This document shows positions 45,622 through 54,630 of a DNA stretch of 64,000 nt, in pieces. The notes beneath the pieces were generated by a model that ran no database searches, was not told where the DNA came from, and saw only the letters and a list, made by a program, of their open reading frames with translations. Position 1 is the first letter of the stretch. Every line of letters starts with the position of its first letter. A program made the position numbers and the translations under genes. This DNA comes from Flavobacteriia bacterium. GTDB lineage: Bacteria; Bacteroidota; Bacteroidia; Flavobacteriales_D; Crocinitomicaceae. The stretch spans positions 1 through 64,000 of the forward strand of contig CANFUT010000018.1 of assembly GCA_947450325.1 (NCBI GenBank), given 5' to 3'.

Positions 45622-45974
45622 AAAACATTGGAGATAGTCCAAACATAATTGTTGACAAATCCTTTGAGTTTTCTAAGCTAATAATTAGATTCTGTTTAAA
45701 TTTAAAAGAACAAAAACATTTTGAAATAAGCAGTCAGTTGATAAGGTCAGGGACTAGCATAGGTGCAAATATCAGAGAATCACAAAGAGCTGAAAGTTCA
45801 GCTGATTTTCGACATAAATTAAGAATTGCACTAAAGGAAGCTGACGAAACCAAATATTGGTTATTATTAATAGATTCAGAAATTCAAACTGTTGAGAAAA
45901 AACTTTTTGAAATGAATGAAGAATTAATTAAACTTCTTGTAGCTATTATCATTTCAAGCGCAAGAAATAAGTAA
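45618..45974 (+). CDS. Four-helix-bundle protein (S23/IVS, Avd-like), start uncertain
   Basis: A frame open from 45603 to 45974 encoding the S23/IVS four-helix-bundle fold: KSFEFSKLIIRFCLNLK (helix 1), SSQLIRSGTSIGANIRESQR (the family hallmark), ADFRHKLRIALKEADETKYW (helix 3) and a last helix. Relatives are encoded in 23S rRNA intervening sequences and as the Avd protein of DGRs. There is no ATG before helix 1; ATT at 45618 or 45627 are the only candidates, and a TTG at 45738 would lose helix 1. So it is either started at a rare codon or decaying. It sits inside the atp operon, between inverted heptad arrays, which suggests a mobile cassette. Confidence 0.7.
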   Translation: MENIGDSPNIIVDKSFEFSKLIIRFCLNLKEQKHFEISSQLIRSGTSIGANIRESQRAESSADFRHKLRIALKEADETKYWLLLIDSEIQTVEKKLFEMNEELIKLLVAIIISSARNK

Positions 45975-46002
45975 TTCTTCATTCTAGATTCTTAATTCGA
46001 AA
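45973..46002 (-). repeat. Right heptad array of the four-helix cassette
   Basis: Read on the minus strand, GAAT recurs every 7 bp four times (GAATTAA, GAATCTA, GAATGAA, GAATTA), the mirror image of the left array. It ends 10 bp before the atpG start. Confidence 0.6.
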
Positions 46003-46012
46003 TTAAATAAAG

Positions 46013-46885
46013 ATGGCAAATTTAAAAGAAATCAGAAACAGAATCACCTCGGTAGGTTCAACAATGCAGATCACTTCTGCCATGAAAATGGTATCGGCTG
46101 CGAAGTTGAAACGTGCTCAGGATGCAATCACTCAAATGCGCCCATATTCTGAAAAACTTCAGGAGATATTGAGCAATTTAAGTGCTACATTAGATTTATC
46201 TGAAAATGCTTTTTCTGATCAAAGAGAAGTAAAAAACGTTTTGATTTTAGCTGTTTCTTCAAACAGAGGTTTGTGTGGTGGATTCAACAACAACGTTATC
46301 AAAAGAGTTAATGTTTTAATGAATGAAGAATACAAAGGAAAAAATGTTCAAGTTCTTTGTTTAGGTAAAAAAGTTACTGACGCTTTTAGAAGAAGTTCAT
46401 TAAGAGCTGACAACAAAGCTTATGGAACTGAAGACATCTTTGCAGATTTGAAATTTGACAATGCAGCTGAAATCGCTGAAAATGTAATGAAAGCATATTT
46501 ATCGAAACAATTTGATGAAGTAGTGATTGTTTACAATTCATTTGTGAATGCTGCTAATCAAGTAGTAAAAACAGAACAATTCTTACCAATTATTCCTACA
46601 GTTTCTGAAGGAACAAACGGTGCAGGTGATTATATTTTCGAACCATCGAAAGAAGAAATCGTTGAAGAATTGATTCCTAAATCTTTGAAAATTCAGTTTT
46701 ACAAATCCTTGTTAGATTCTAACGCTTCCGAACACGGAGCTCGTATGACAGCCATGCACAAAGCAACTGACAACGCAAAAGATTTGCAAAAAAGCTTGAA
46801 ATTAAGTTATAATAAAGCGCGTCAAGCAGCTATTACAAACGAAATTTTAGAAATCGTTGGTGGAGCTGAGGCATTGAATAGCTAA
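46013..46885 (+). CDS. atpG: ATP synthase F1 subunit gamma
   Basis: A 290-residue rotor subunit. The N-terminal helix ANLKEIRNRITSVGSTMQIT and the C-terminal helix LSYNKARQAAITNEILEIVGG are conserved. It is the last atp gene here; atpD and atpC are absent, as usual for Bacteroidota, where they form a separate operon. A bidirectional terminator follows. Confidence 0.95.
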   Translation: MANLKEIRNRITSVGSTMQITSAMKMVSAAKLKRAQDAITQMRPYSEKLQEILSNLSATLDLSENAFSDQREVKNVLILAVSSNRGLCGGFNNNVIKRVNVLMNEEYKGKNVQVLCLGKKVTDAFRRSSLRADNKAYGTEDIFADLKFDNAAEIAENVMKAYLSKQFDEVVIVYNSFVNAANQVVKTEQFLPIIPTVSEGTNGAGDYIFEPSKEEIVEELIPKSLKIQFYKSLLDSNASEHGARMTAMHKATDNAKDLQKSLKLSYNKARQAAITNEILEIVGGAEALNS

Positions 46886-46903
46886 GAAAACATAAAATTT
46901 TAT

Positions 46904-46938
46904 AAAAAATCCCGTTTCGATTGAAGCGGGATTTTTTT
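46904..46938. terminator. Bidirectional terminator between atpG and queG
   Basis: AAAAAATCCCG pairs with CGGGATTTTTTT, and TTTC/GAAG-like bases extend the stem to a 4-nt loop. Runs of A and T on both sides serve both convergent operons. Confidence 0.85.
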
Positions 46939-47860
46939 ATTGAACAAAATTGATATTCCTCTTTAATCCTTCAAACTTAGTTCTTTTCACTGCACTCTTC
47001 GAAAAAACATCTTTGAAAATTTCCTCAGAAATATCAAACCATTCTGATTTTGAAAAATTTAAAAGCTTCTCATTTGCTTGAAAAGCTGGCTCAGAATGAG
47101 CTAAAGAAAAACGATTCCAGGGGCAAACATCTTGGCATACATCACAACCAAAAATCCAGTTATTCAATTTACCCTTAAATTCATTTGGAATAGCTTCTTT
47201 TAACTCAATTGTCAAATACGATATACATTTTGAGCCGTCAACAACATAAGCTTGATTGAGTGCATCGGTTGGGCAAGCATCCATGCATTTGGTACATGTG
47301 CCACAATAATCTTTTATTGGACCATCTGGTTCTAACTCTAAATCAATAATTAATTCAGCAATGAAAAAAAACGAACCTTTTTTGGGATGAATAATATTTC
47401 CATTCTTTCCCATCCATCCGAGACCACTTTTCCGCGCCCAAACTTTGTCCATTACAGGTGCAGAATCAACAAAAAAGCGCCCATGAACCTCTCCTATTTC
47501 ATCTTGAATTTTCTCATAAAATAACTTCAATTTATCCTTAATCACCAAATGATAATCTTGACCATAAGCGTATTTAGAAATTTTAAACGATTCTGGATTT
47601 TGCTTCTGGGTAGGAAAATAATTAAGAAGTAAGGAAACAACACTCTTTGAACCTTCCACCAATAAAGTTGGATCTAATCTTTTATCAAAATGATTTTCCA
47701 TGTATTTCATTTCACCGTGGTAACCATTATTCAACCAACTTTCAAGATTTCTAGCATCGTCTTCCAAAAACGCAGCCTTTGATACCCCGCAAAACTGAAA
47801 TCCCAAATCAGTTGCTATCCGCTTAACGATTGCCGTATTTTTCGAGACCTGATTTTTCAT
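46937..47860 (-). CDS. queG: Epoxyqueuosine reductase
   Basis: A 307-residue cobalamin and Fe-S enzyme for the last step of queuosine synthesis in tRNA. Two [4Fe-4S] motifs are present, [16 protein letters not shown] and [13 protein letters not shown], together with the N-terminal [13 protein letters not shown] region. The C-terminal HEAT repeat domain found in the longer QueG is missing, as in many short bacterial forms. It overlaps the end of ruvB by one base, so both are cotranscribed. Pathway partners queD and folE are at 32 kb. Confidence 0.93.
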   Translation of the reverse strand: MKNQVSKNTAIVKRIATDLGFQFCGVSKAAFLEDDARNLESWLNNGYHGEMKYMENHFDKRLDPTLLVEGSKSVVSLLLNYFPTQKQNPESFKISKYAYGQDYHLVIKDKLKLFYEKIQDEIGEVHGRFFVDSAPVMDKVWARKSGLGWMGKNGNIIHPKKGSFFFIAELIIDLELEPDGPIKDYCGTCTKCMDACPTDALNQAYVVDGSKCISYLTIELKEAIPNEFKGKLNNWIFGCDVCQDVCPWNRFSLAHSEPAFQANEKLLNFSKSEWFDISEEIFKDVFSKSAVKRTKFEGLKRNINFVQ

Positions 47861-48885
47861 TAAAACAAACCACCTTGGAAATAGCCTAAATCTTTGCCTA
47901 AATGTTTGTAAGCCTTTTCTGTTGCTTTTCTTCCTCGCTGCGTGCGGATTAAGAAACCTTCCTGAATTAAGAATGGCTCATAAACTTCCTCGAGCGTACC
48001 AGCATTTTCCCCAATTGCAGTTGCAATCGTAGTCAATCCAACTGGACCACCGTTAAACTTATCTATAATAGCCATCAAAACACGATTATCCATTTCGTCT
48101 AGACCATATTTATCAACATTCAAAGCTTCTAAAGCGATGTTTGTTATCTCAACATCAATTGTCCCATTTCCTTTGATTTGCGCAAAATCACGCACCCTAC
48201 GAAGCAAAGCATTCGCAATTCTAGGTGTACCTCTGCTCCTACTTGCAATTTGATAAGCAGCTTCTTCACTAATTGGAATATCAAGCAAATCAGAAGAACG
48301 CTCAACAATTGCAGTCAACGTTTTAGAATCATAATATTGCAATCTAGCATTAATACCAAATCTTGCGCGTAATGGAGAAGTCAATAATCCAGAGCGTGTT
48401 GTTGCACCAATTAACGTGAATGGATTCAAAGCTATTTGCACAGATCTAGCATTTGGACCGCTATCGATTAAAATATCAATCACGTAATCTTCCATTGCTG
48501 AATACAAATATTCTTCAATTACCGGACTTAAACGATGTATTTCATCAATAAACAATACATCACCTTGATCTAAATTCGTCAGTAATCCAGCCAAATCACC
48601 AGGCTTATCTAAAACTGGTCCGCTTGTAACTTTAAAACCAACCCCTAATTCATTGGCAATAATGTTTGCCAAAGTTGTTTTACCAAGTCCAGGGGGTCCA
48701 TGTAAAAGAACATGATCTAAAGGTTCGCCACGCTTGGTTGCGGCTTGTACAAAAATTTCTAAATTATCGACTACTTGCTCTTGTCCAGCAAAATCTGAAA
48801 GTTTTTTCGGACGCAAAACTTTATCATAATCCTTTTCTCCCTCTTCGCTTTCCTTACGGTAATCAAATGAATCTTCTTCTTCCAA
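47860..48885 (-). CDS. ruvB: Holliday junction helicase RuvB
   Basis: A 341-residue AAA+ motor of the RuvAB branch-migration complex. Walker [11 protein letters not shown] near residues 64-73, Walker B DEIHRL, sensor 1 GATTRSG and the arginine finger region [11 protein letters not shown] are present, plus the C-terminal winged helix ([17 protein letters not shown]). It overlaps queG by one base. A terminator separates it from ctaD upstream, so it has its own transcription. Confidence 0.97.
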   Translation of the reverse strand: MEEEDSFDYRKESEEGEKDYDKVLRPKKLSDFAGQEQVVDNLEIFVQAATKRGEPLDHVLLHGPPGLGKTTLANIIANELGVGFKVTSGPVLDKPGDLAGLLTNLDQGDVLFIDEIHRLSPVIEEYLYSAMEDYVIDILIDSGPNARSVQIALNPFTLIGATTRSGLLTSPLRARFGINARLQYYDSKTLTAIVERSSDLLDIPISEEAAYQIASRSRGTPRIANALLRRVRDFAQIKGNGTIDVEITNIALEALNVDKYGLDEMDNRVLMAIIDKFNGGPVGLTTIATAIGENAGTLEEVYEPFLIQEGFLIRTQRGRKATEKAYKHLGKDLGYFQGGLF

Positions 48886-48909
48886 AGTAAATAAATTTAT
48901 TCAAAAATA

Positions 48910-48940
48910 CAAAAGCCGCTCCAACTTGGAACGGCTTTCG
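48910..48940 (-). terminator. Rho-independent terminator of the act-cta operon
   Basis: AAAGCCG and CGGCTTT enclose a further TCCAA/TTGGA pairing; the minus strand then reads TTTTGTATTTTTG. It lies 20 bp after the ctaD stop. Confidence 0.75.
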
Positions 48941-48958
48941 CATTAAATATTTAAAAAT

Positions 48959-50770
48959 TTAATGTTCTTCTTCACCTTCAGCAAGTGGCACAATTTGAGA
49001 AATAAAATCCTCTTCTGCCCCTGGTTTAGAATAATCGTAAGGCCATCTGTGAACCACTGGCAAAGCACCAGGCCAGTTACCATGTATGTGCTCGACAGGA
49101 GTAGTCCATTCCAAAGTATTCGATCTCCATGGATTTTGAACAGCTTTAGGTCCTCTAAAAATACTATAGAAGAAGTTAAACAAGAAAACAAGTTGACCAA
49201 GAGCCGCAACAATTGCGAAAATTGTAATGATTACATTTAGATCCATCATCATGTCTGCTGCTGGTTTATCAAACTCATTGTAAACAGAATAATCATAATA
49301 TCTTCTAGGTGCACCTGCTAATCCAACAAAGTGCATTGGGAAAAATACCCCGTAAGCACCAATAATTGTAATCCAAAAGTGCACATATCCTAGGCGTGTA
49401 TTCATCATTTTACCATACATTTTGGGGAACCAATGATAAACACCTGCAAACATTCCGAAAACAGCTGACATACCCATTACCACGTGAAAGTGAGCAACAA
49501 CAAAATAAGTATCATGAATTGCAATGTCTAAGGCAGAATCTGCGAGGATAATACCTGTTACCCCACCAGTAATAAATGTAGAAACTAAACCAATTGCAAA
49601 CAACATTGCAGGAGTTAAAACCAAACTTCCTCTCCAAAGTGTTGTAATGTAGTTAAAAACCTTCACTGCAGATGGAATAGCAATCAAAAGAGTTGTGAAT
49701 ACAAATACACTTCCTAAGAAAGGATTCATTCCTGTTACAAACATATGGTGACCCCATACGATAAATGACAAGAAACCGATTGCTAAAATTGAACCGATCA
49801 TCGCACGGTAACCAAAAATTGGTTTACGTGAATTAGTTGATATAATTTCAGAGGATAAACCCAAAGCAGGTAACAATACAATGTATACCTCAGGGTGACC
49901 TAAGAACCAGAAAAGGTGTTGATACAACAATGGAGATCCACCGTGATTTTCAAGCATTTCCCCATTTACAATAATATCAGATAAGTAGAAACTTGTTCCA
50001 GCTAGTCTGTCCATCATCAATAACAAAGCGGCTGACAATAATACAGGGAAAGAAAGAACTCCCAAAACTGCTGTTACAAAAAACGCCCAAATTGTTAATG
50101 GCATTCTTGTCATTGTCATTCCTTTTGTTCTAAGGTTTAAAACTGTAACGATATAATTCAAAGATCCAATTAAAGAAGACGCAATGAATATTGTCATAGA
50201 AAATAACCACAATGTCATACCTAACCCTGAACCTTCAATCGCTTGAGGAAGTGCAGAAAGAGGAGGATAAATTGTCCAACCAGCCATTGCTGGTCCTGTT
50301 TCAATAAACAGTGAGGAAAGCATGATTACTGATGACAAAAAGAACATCCAATAAGAAAGCATATTCAAGAAACCCGAAGCCATATCACGAGCTCCAAGTT
50401 GCAATGGAATAAGCATATTAGAAAAAGTTCCTGATAATCCTCCTGTTAATAAGAAGAAAACCATTATAGTTCCATGAATTGTAACTAAACCAAGGTACAT
50501 GTTTTCTTTCAAAACACCTCCTGGAGCCCATGTTTCACCTAAAAACATAGATAAAAAATCCGAACTTTCACCTGGCCATGCCAATTGAATTCTAAACAAG
50601 ATAGATAGTAACATTGCTACTACACCCATAAATACAGCAGTCATTAAGAACTGCTTACCAATCATTTTATGGTCTTGACTAAAAATGTACTTCGAGACGA
50701 AACCTTCTTCATGGTGATCGTGAGAATGTGCATCGTGATGTCCGTGTGCTTCGTGAGCTAAAGCTGCCAT
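48959..50770 (-). CDS. ctaD: Cytochrome c oxidase subunit I (aa3, A-type)
   Basis: A 603-residue catalytic subunit that reduces O2 and pumps protons. It has about 12 to 13 helices. The HPEVY motif (WFLGHPEVYIVLLPALG) gives the Cu-B His-Tyr pair and the A-type glutamate; HDTYFVVAHFHVVMG provides the heme histidines. The N-terminus is His-rich (HEAHGHHDAHSHDHHEEG). The C-terminus carries no fused subunit III, and none follows in the window. Last gene of the actA-F-ctaC-ctaD operon. Confidence 0.96.
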   Translation of the reverse strand: MAALAHEAHGHHDAHSHDHHEEGFVSKYIFSQDHKMIGKQFLMTAVFMGVVAMLLSILFRIQLAWPGESSDFLSMFLGETWAPGGVLKENMYLGLVTIHGTIMVFFLLTGGLSGTFSNMLIPLQLGARDMASGFLNMLSYWMFFLSSVIMLSSLFIETGPAMAGWTIYPPLSALPQAIEGSGLGMTLWLFSMTIFIASSLIGSLNYIVTVLNLRTKGMTMTRMPLTIWAFFVTAVLGVLSFPVLLSAALLLMMDRLAGTSFYLSDIIVNGEMLENHGGSPLLYQHLFWFLGHPEVYIVLLPALGLSSEIISTNSRKPIFGYRAMIGSILAIGFLSFIVWGHHMFVTGMNPFLGSVFVFTTLLIAIPSAVKVFNYITTLWRGSLVLTPAMLFAIGLVSTFITGGVTGIILADSALDIAIHDTYFVVAHFHVVMGMSAVFGMFAGVYHWFPKMYGKMMNTRLGYVHFWITIIGAYGVFFPMHFVGLAGAPRRYYDYSVYNEFDKPAADMMMDLNVIITIFAIVAALGQLVFLFNFFYSIFRGPKAVQNPWRSNTLEWTTPVEHIHGNWPGALPVVHRWPYDYSKPGAEEDFISQIVPLAEGEEEH

Positions 50771-50799
50771 TTTATACTAATTTATATTGATAATTTCTA

Positions 50800-52047
50800 C
50801 TAATTAACTGCAACTACTAAAGTATCAGCTGTGGCTTCTGCAGCGGGTGCAGGAGCAGAAACAGCCAAAAATTCATCTTTAAAAGTTTTCTTTGTTTTAA
50901 ACCATTTCTTGTATGAAGAAGGGGAATCAACAACTACAATCATTTTCATTTTGTAATGCGCACCTCCACAGATTTTATTACACATTAAGACAAAATTAAA
51001 GTCAGGATTGTTCATTTTTTGCTTCATTTCTGAAGTGGAAATCGTTGGTTTAAATTTAAATCTAGTAGTTAAACCAGGAACTGCGTTAATTTGCGCTCTA
51101 AAGTGAGGAAAATAAGCAGAGTGAATCACATCTTTAGCTCTAAAGTTAAATTCGTAATCTTGATTCTTCATTAAATGAAGAGTATCAGCTTCGATTACAT
51201 CATCATACGCCCTAGCATCTACATTAGAATTATGACGGTATTTCATCTGATAAAGCAAACGCAAAAGACGTGTTTTTCTATCTAAATCAGCTTCCATTTT
51301 CACCCTATCTTTTGGAATAAAGATATTTTTAGGATTATTCAACTTCTCCTCAAGTAACTTAATTCCCAAAATTGTTCCGTCATGACTTCCAACTTCCATA
51401 ATTCTAATCGCAGAATCAAGAGTGGCTGTAGTCAAAAGCGCCAATTGGTTTTTGTCAGTTGTTAATTTATAATCAAAATAACCTAATTTGTTATCATTTC
51501 CAGCATATCGCGCTGTCCATTTAAACTGCTCAGAAAACAATTCGACTCTTATCGCTTCTTTATTTGCATCTGAGGTAATATTATTCCAAGTTTTCAAACC
51601 AAGAATAATGATAAATGCCAATACAATTGCTGGAACAACGGTCCAAATTAACTCAAGCTTATTGTTGTGAGGGTAAAAATACGCTTTCACTCCTGGTTTT
51701 CTAACATACTTGAAAGAAAAGAAAAACAACAAAAAGTTTGTTATGAAGAAAACAATTACAATCAATAAGAAGTTTACATCTAACAGCCAATCGTATGTTT
51801 TACCATGTTCAGAAGCAGCTTCACCTCGTCCAGTAAAACCGTATGTTGACATCAGCCAAATAAAACCTCCGAACAATAGAATCATGAATGTCAACATCAT
51901 GTTTGCATTCAATTTATTGTCTCTGTTAGGAATATCCTCCTCACGACGATTTCTTAATTTGGAAGAATGTTCGTATAATCTAACCAATTGGGCAATAGCT
52001 ACTGCTCCCAAAACGATTACAACTAATGTTACTAATTTAAAACTCAT
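50800..52047 (-). CDS. ctaC: Cytochrome c oxidase subunit II
   Basis: A 415-residue Cu-A subunit that takes electrons from ACIII or cytochrome c. Three hydrophobic helices open the protein, one more than usual, and the Cu-A domain carries the binding sequence CNKICGGAHYKM (Cys, Cys, His, Met). The position of the Mg-linked glutamate (C-S-E-I-C in mitochondrial subunit II) is lysine here. A 120-residue insert between the Cu-A ligand histidine region and the helices makes it longer than the standard 280 residues. It precedes ctaD by 29 bp. Confidence 0.92.
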   Translation of the reverse strand: MSFKLVTLVVIVLGAVAIAQLVRLYEHSSKLRNRREEDIPNRDNKLNANMMLTFMILLFGGFIWLMSTYGFTGRGEAASEHGKTYDWLLDVNFLLIVIVFFITNFLLFFFSFKYVRKPGVKAYFYPHNNKLELIWTVVPAIVLAFIIILGLKTWNNITSDANKEAIRVELFSEQFKWTARYAGNDNKLGYFDYKLTTDKNQLALLTTATLDSAIRIMEVGSHDGTILGIKLLEEKLNNPKNIFIPKDRVKMEADLDRKTRLLRLLYQMKYRHNSNVDARAYDDVIEADTLHLMKNQDYEFNFRAKDVIHSAYFPHFRAQINAVPGLTTRFKFKPTISTSEMKQKMNNPDFNFVLMCNKICGGAHYKMKMIVVVDSPSSYKKWFKTKKTFKDEFLAVSAPAPAAEATADTLVVAVN

Positions 52048-52081
52048 CTCTATTAATTAATCAATGATAAAAAACTATAAA

Positions 52082-53281
52082 TTATATTTCGTGGTGAATA
52101 CTTTCGTCTAGGAAAGGGTGATTTTTTACAGTTAAAGGCGCCTTAGAAAGATTGGTCAATACAACTCTAATAAAAAGACCTAAAACTAACAATAACAGAC
52201 CTATTTCCATAAAACCAATATAAGCATTTGCACCCATTGAACCAGCCATCACCATAATGTAAACATCCACCCAGTGACCGAAAAGAACAATCATTCCTAC
52301 AAAAGTTAAAACTCCAGCATGACGCTTAGCATCTCTAGACATAAGCAATAACATTGGGAAAGCAAAATTGATAATGAACATACCAAAGTATAAGAATTTA
52401 AAATCCTTAATTCTTGTCAAGTGATAAGTTGTTTCTTCTGGAATATTTGCATACCAAATCAACATAAATTGAGAGAACCAAAGGTAAGACCATAAAAAAC
52501 TTGTTGCAAAAGTCCACTTACCTAAATCATGTATGTGACTTTCATTAACGTTTGGTAAATAACCTTTTTTCTTCAAAAATAAAGTTAAAGTAACCAAAAC
52601 GATCATAGTTGAACACCACATACCTGCGAAGATATACCAGCCAAACAAAGTAGAAAACCAATGTACATCAATTGACATAATCCAATCCCAAGATGATGTA
52701 GAACTAAACACAGCAAAGAAAACTAAAAATAAAGCTGCTTTTTTATAATTCTTAAAGTGAATTTCAGTACCACCAACTTGGTCTTCTAGTAAAGATCTTG
52801 ATTTAAAACCTCTCCAAAAAAGCAAATATGTTCCTAAATAAACCAATGTTCTGATCCAGAAAAAAGGAATATTTAAATATGCACTTTTACCTTGAATTAA
52901 CTCATCGTGCGCTACAACTTGTGGATCCATCCAAATATAAATGTGAGCACCTTGTTGAATGGTAATAACTATTAAAGCAACGATTAAAAGTCCAACTCCA
53001 ACAGGTAAAAAACCAGCAACTGCCTCAATTACTCTTTTAACAGAAGCGTACCAACCTGTTTCAGTTGCATATTGAAGAGCCAAAAAGAATAATGCTCCTA
53101 GTCCAATTGCAAAAAAGAAAAAACTATCAATTAATAAGTTTCCAGAAATACGTTGTCCTAAATGTTCACCATGATGATGAAAAGAAGTCTCAACTACAAC
53201 TCCGATACCAGTAAAGACGATCCCAAAAACAATCAAAAACATTGTTAATAGATTCGCTTTTTTTGTTATTTTGAATTCCAT
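52082..53281 (-). CDS. actF: Alternative complex III subunit ActF
   Basis: A 399-residue integral membrane subunit with about ten helices, related to ActC/NrfD. It belongs to the quinol:cytochrome c oxidoreductase (alternative complex III), which replaces the bc1 complex. The long helices (FFFAIGLGALFFLALQYA and following) and position after ActE identify it. It starts 25 bp after actE and 34 bp before ctaC, so it links ACIII and oxidase in one transcript. Confidence 0.9.
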   Translation of the reverse strand: MEFKITKKANLLTMFLIVFGIVFTGIGVVVETSFHHHGEHLGQRISGNLLIDSFFFFAIGLGALFFLALQYATETGWYASVKRVIEAVAGFLPVGVGLLIVALIVITIQQGAHIYIWMDPQVVAHDELIQGKSAYLNIPFFWIRTLVYLGTYLLFWRGFKSRSLLEDQVGGTEIHFKNYKKAALFLVFFAVFSSTSSWDWIMSIDVHWFSTLFGWYIFAGMWCSTMIVLVTLTLFLKKKGYLPNVNESHIHDLGKWTFATSFLWSYLWFSQFMLIWYANIPEETTYHLTRIKDFKFLYFGMFIINFAFPMLLLMSRDAKRHAGVLTFVGMIVLFGHWVDVYIMVMAGSMGANAYIGFMEIGLLLLVLGLFIRVVLTNLSKAPLTVKNHPFLDESIHHEI

Positions 53282-53306
53282 TGTTCTATTTTTACTAATT
53301 GAATAT

Positions 53307-54062
53307 TTACATTTTAACTGTAGTATCTGCTACAGCAGCAGATGGTGCACTGATTGGCAGACCTTTTTCATCAAAAGTTCCATAAGAAGGATTTTGAAAC
53401 TTATGGATGTAGTGAATAAGTGTCCAAATTTCTTTTTTATTAACTAAAGAAGCATGTCCACCCATTGCATTTCGACCATAATAGATTGAATAAAACATCT
53501 GACCTTCAGCAATAGTTAAACCACCTAAATTTGCAGCACCTACATAAGAACCAGCAGTAACCATAGGTCCATTACCATCACCTTTTTCACCATGACAATG
53601 CATACAGTTAGCAGAGTATAGCTCTTTTCCTTTTGCAAAAATCTTTTCAGCATTTTCAGCAGTAATTTTATAAGGATTTACATCAGCTGCTGCTTGTAAA
53701 TACTCATAATCTAACTCATTATTGGAAGTAAAATCCCAACCGTAATAGCCATGTGATTTAGCAAACACAGCGTTTGGTAATCTATGATAAGGAAGCATCA
53801 TTAGTACTTCTTCTTCATTTGTTCCATAATAAGGAATTGTTCTCATTGGTGGAACTAAAGCAGAAATCTTCAAAGTTTTAGAAACATCTAAACTTCCTTT
53901 AACTTCACCATAATCAACATATGGTTCAATAGCAGGTGAGCGATACATATCAGGCATGTATTCTAATCCTGCACTATCTGGATTTGATGAGCATGATCCA
54001 AAAATTAGACCTAATACTGCAACTCCTGATATACTTGCTATTGCTTTAAAAATTTTATTCAT
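53307..54062 (-). CDS. actE: Alternative complex III subunit ActE, monoheme cytochrome c
   Basis: A 251-residue lipoprotein (lipobox FGSC at about residue 24) with one heme-binding CMHCH (near residue 155) in NCMHCHGEKGDGNGPM and an axial Met likely in NAMGGHASL. It passes electrons from ActA to the oxidase side. Operon order act A-B-C-D-E-F is kept. Confidence 0.92.
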   Translation of the reverse strand: MNKIFKAIASISGVAVLGLIFGSCSSNPDSAGLEYMPDMYRSPAIEPYVDYGEVKGSLDVSKTLKISALVPPMRTIPYYGTNEEEVLMMLPYHRLPNAVFAKSHGYYGWDFTSNNELDYEYLQAAADVNPYKITAENAEKIFAKGKELYSANCMHCHGEKGDGNGPMVTAGSYVGAANLGGLTIAEGQMFYSIYYGRNAMGGHASLVNKKEIWTLIHYIHKFQNPSYGTFDEKGLPISAPSAAVADTTVKM

Positions 54063-54085
54063 CGTACTGATAAATTATCGTTTGA

Positions 54086-54622
54086 CTATTTTACGTCTCT
54101 TTGATCTAATTCAACTATTCCTGTAGATTTCAACAACTCATGAATTTCAGATTCAGAAAATTGAGTGTTTTGAGATAATCTAAGTTCCATTACAAATTTA
54201 TCATCTGTAGTTCTAGGATCAGGATTTGATGCTGGCAAACCGGGCAATGTTTTATTTCTTAAAAAATAAGTCAAGGCCATTCCGTGTGCAGCACATAACA
54301 CTGTAAACTCGAAAGTAACAGGAACGAATGCCAACATATTATCTAAGTAACTTTCATTAGGCTTACCTCCAATATTCATTGGCCAATCAGTAATCATAAA
54401 GAATCTCATACCAAGTGTTGCCAACATCAGACCAGTTAAACCATAAATAAACGCCATGATACCAAGTCTAGTATTTTTAACACCGATAATTGGATCAATT
54501 CCATGGATTGGGAAAGGAGAGAAAACCTCTGCTACTTTAATACCCTTTGCGACTAATTTCTTTGCACCGTCTTTAAGCACATCGTCATCGTCATACATTG
54601 CATATATAATTTTATCTGCCAT
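54086..54622 (-). CDS. actD: Alternative complex III subunit ActD
   Basis: A 178-residue subunit (DUF3341) with two helices (MAFIYGLTGLMLATLGMRFF and FEFTVLCAAHGMALTYFL) and a soluble N-terminal domain of about 55 residues. Its precise role in ACIII is structural. It starts 8 bp after actC. Confidence 0.9.
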   Translation of the reverse strand: MADKIIYAMYDDDDVLKDGAKKLVAKGIKVAEVFSPFPIHGIDPIIGVKNTRLGIMAFIYGLTGLMLATLGMRFFMITDWPMNIGGKPNESYLDNMLAFVPVTFEFTVLCAAHGMALTYFLRNKTLPGLPASNPDPRTTDDKFVMELRLSQNTQFSESEIHELLKSTGIVELDQRDVK

Positions 54623-54630
54623 GATCCTTA

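Noticed and set aside
45603-45974. Avd-like protein as part of a diversity-generating retroelement
   Set aside because: There is no reverse transcriptase and no template/variable repeat pair in the window; the neighbours are atp genes.
50700-50770. Low-complexity His-rich tract at the start of ctaD as a separate signal or regulatory site
   Set aside because: It is in frame with ctaD and similar His-rich N-termini are common in oxidase subunit I of this phylum.
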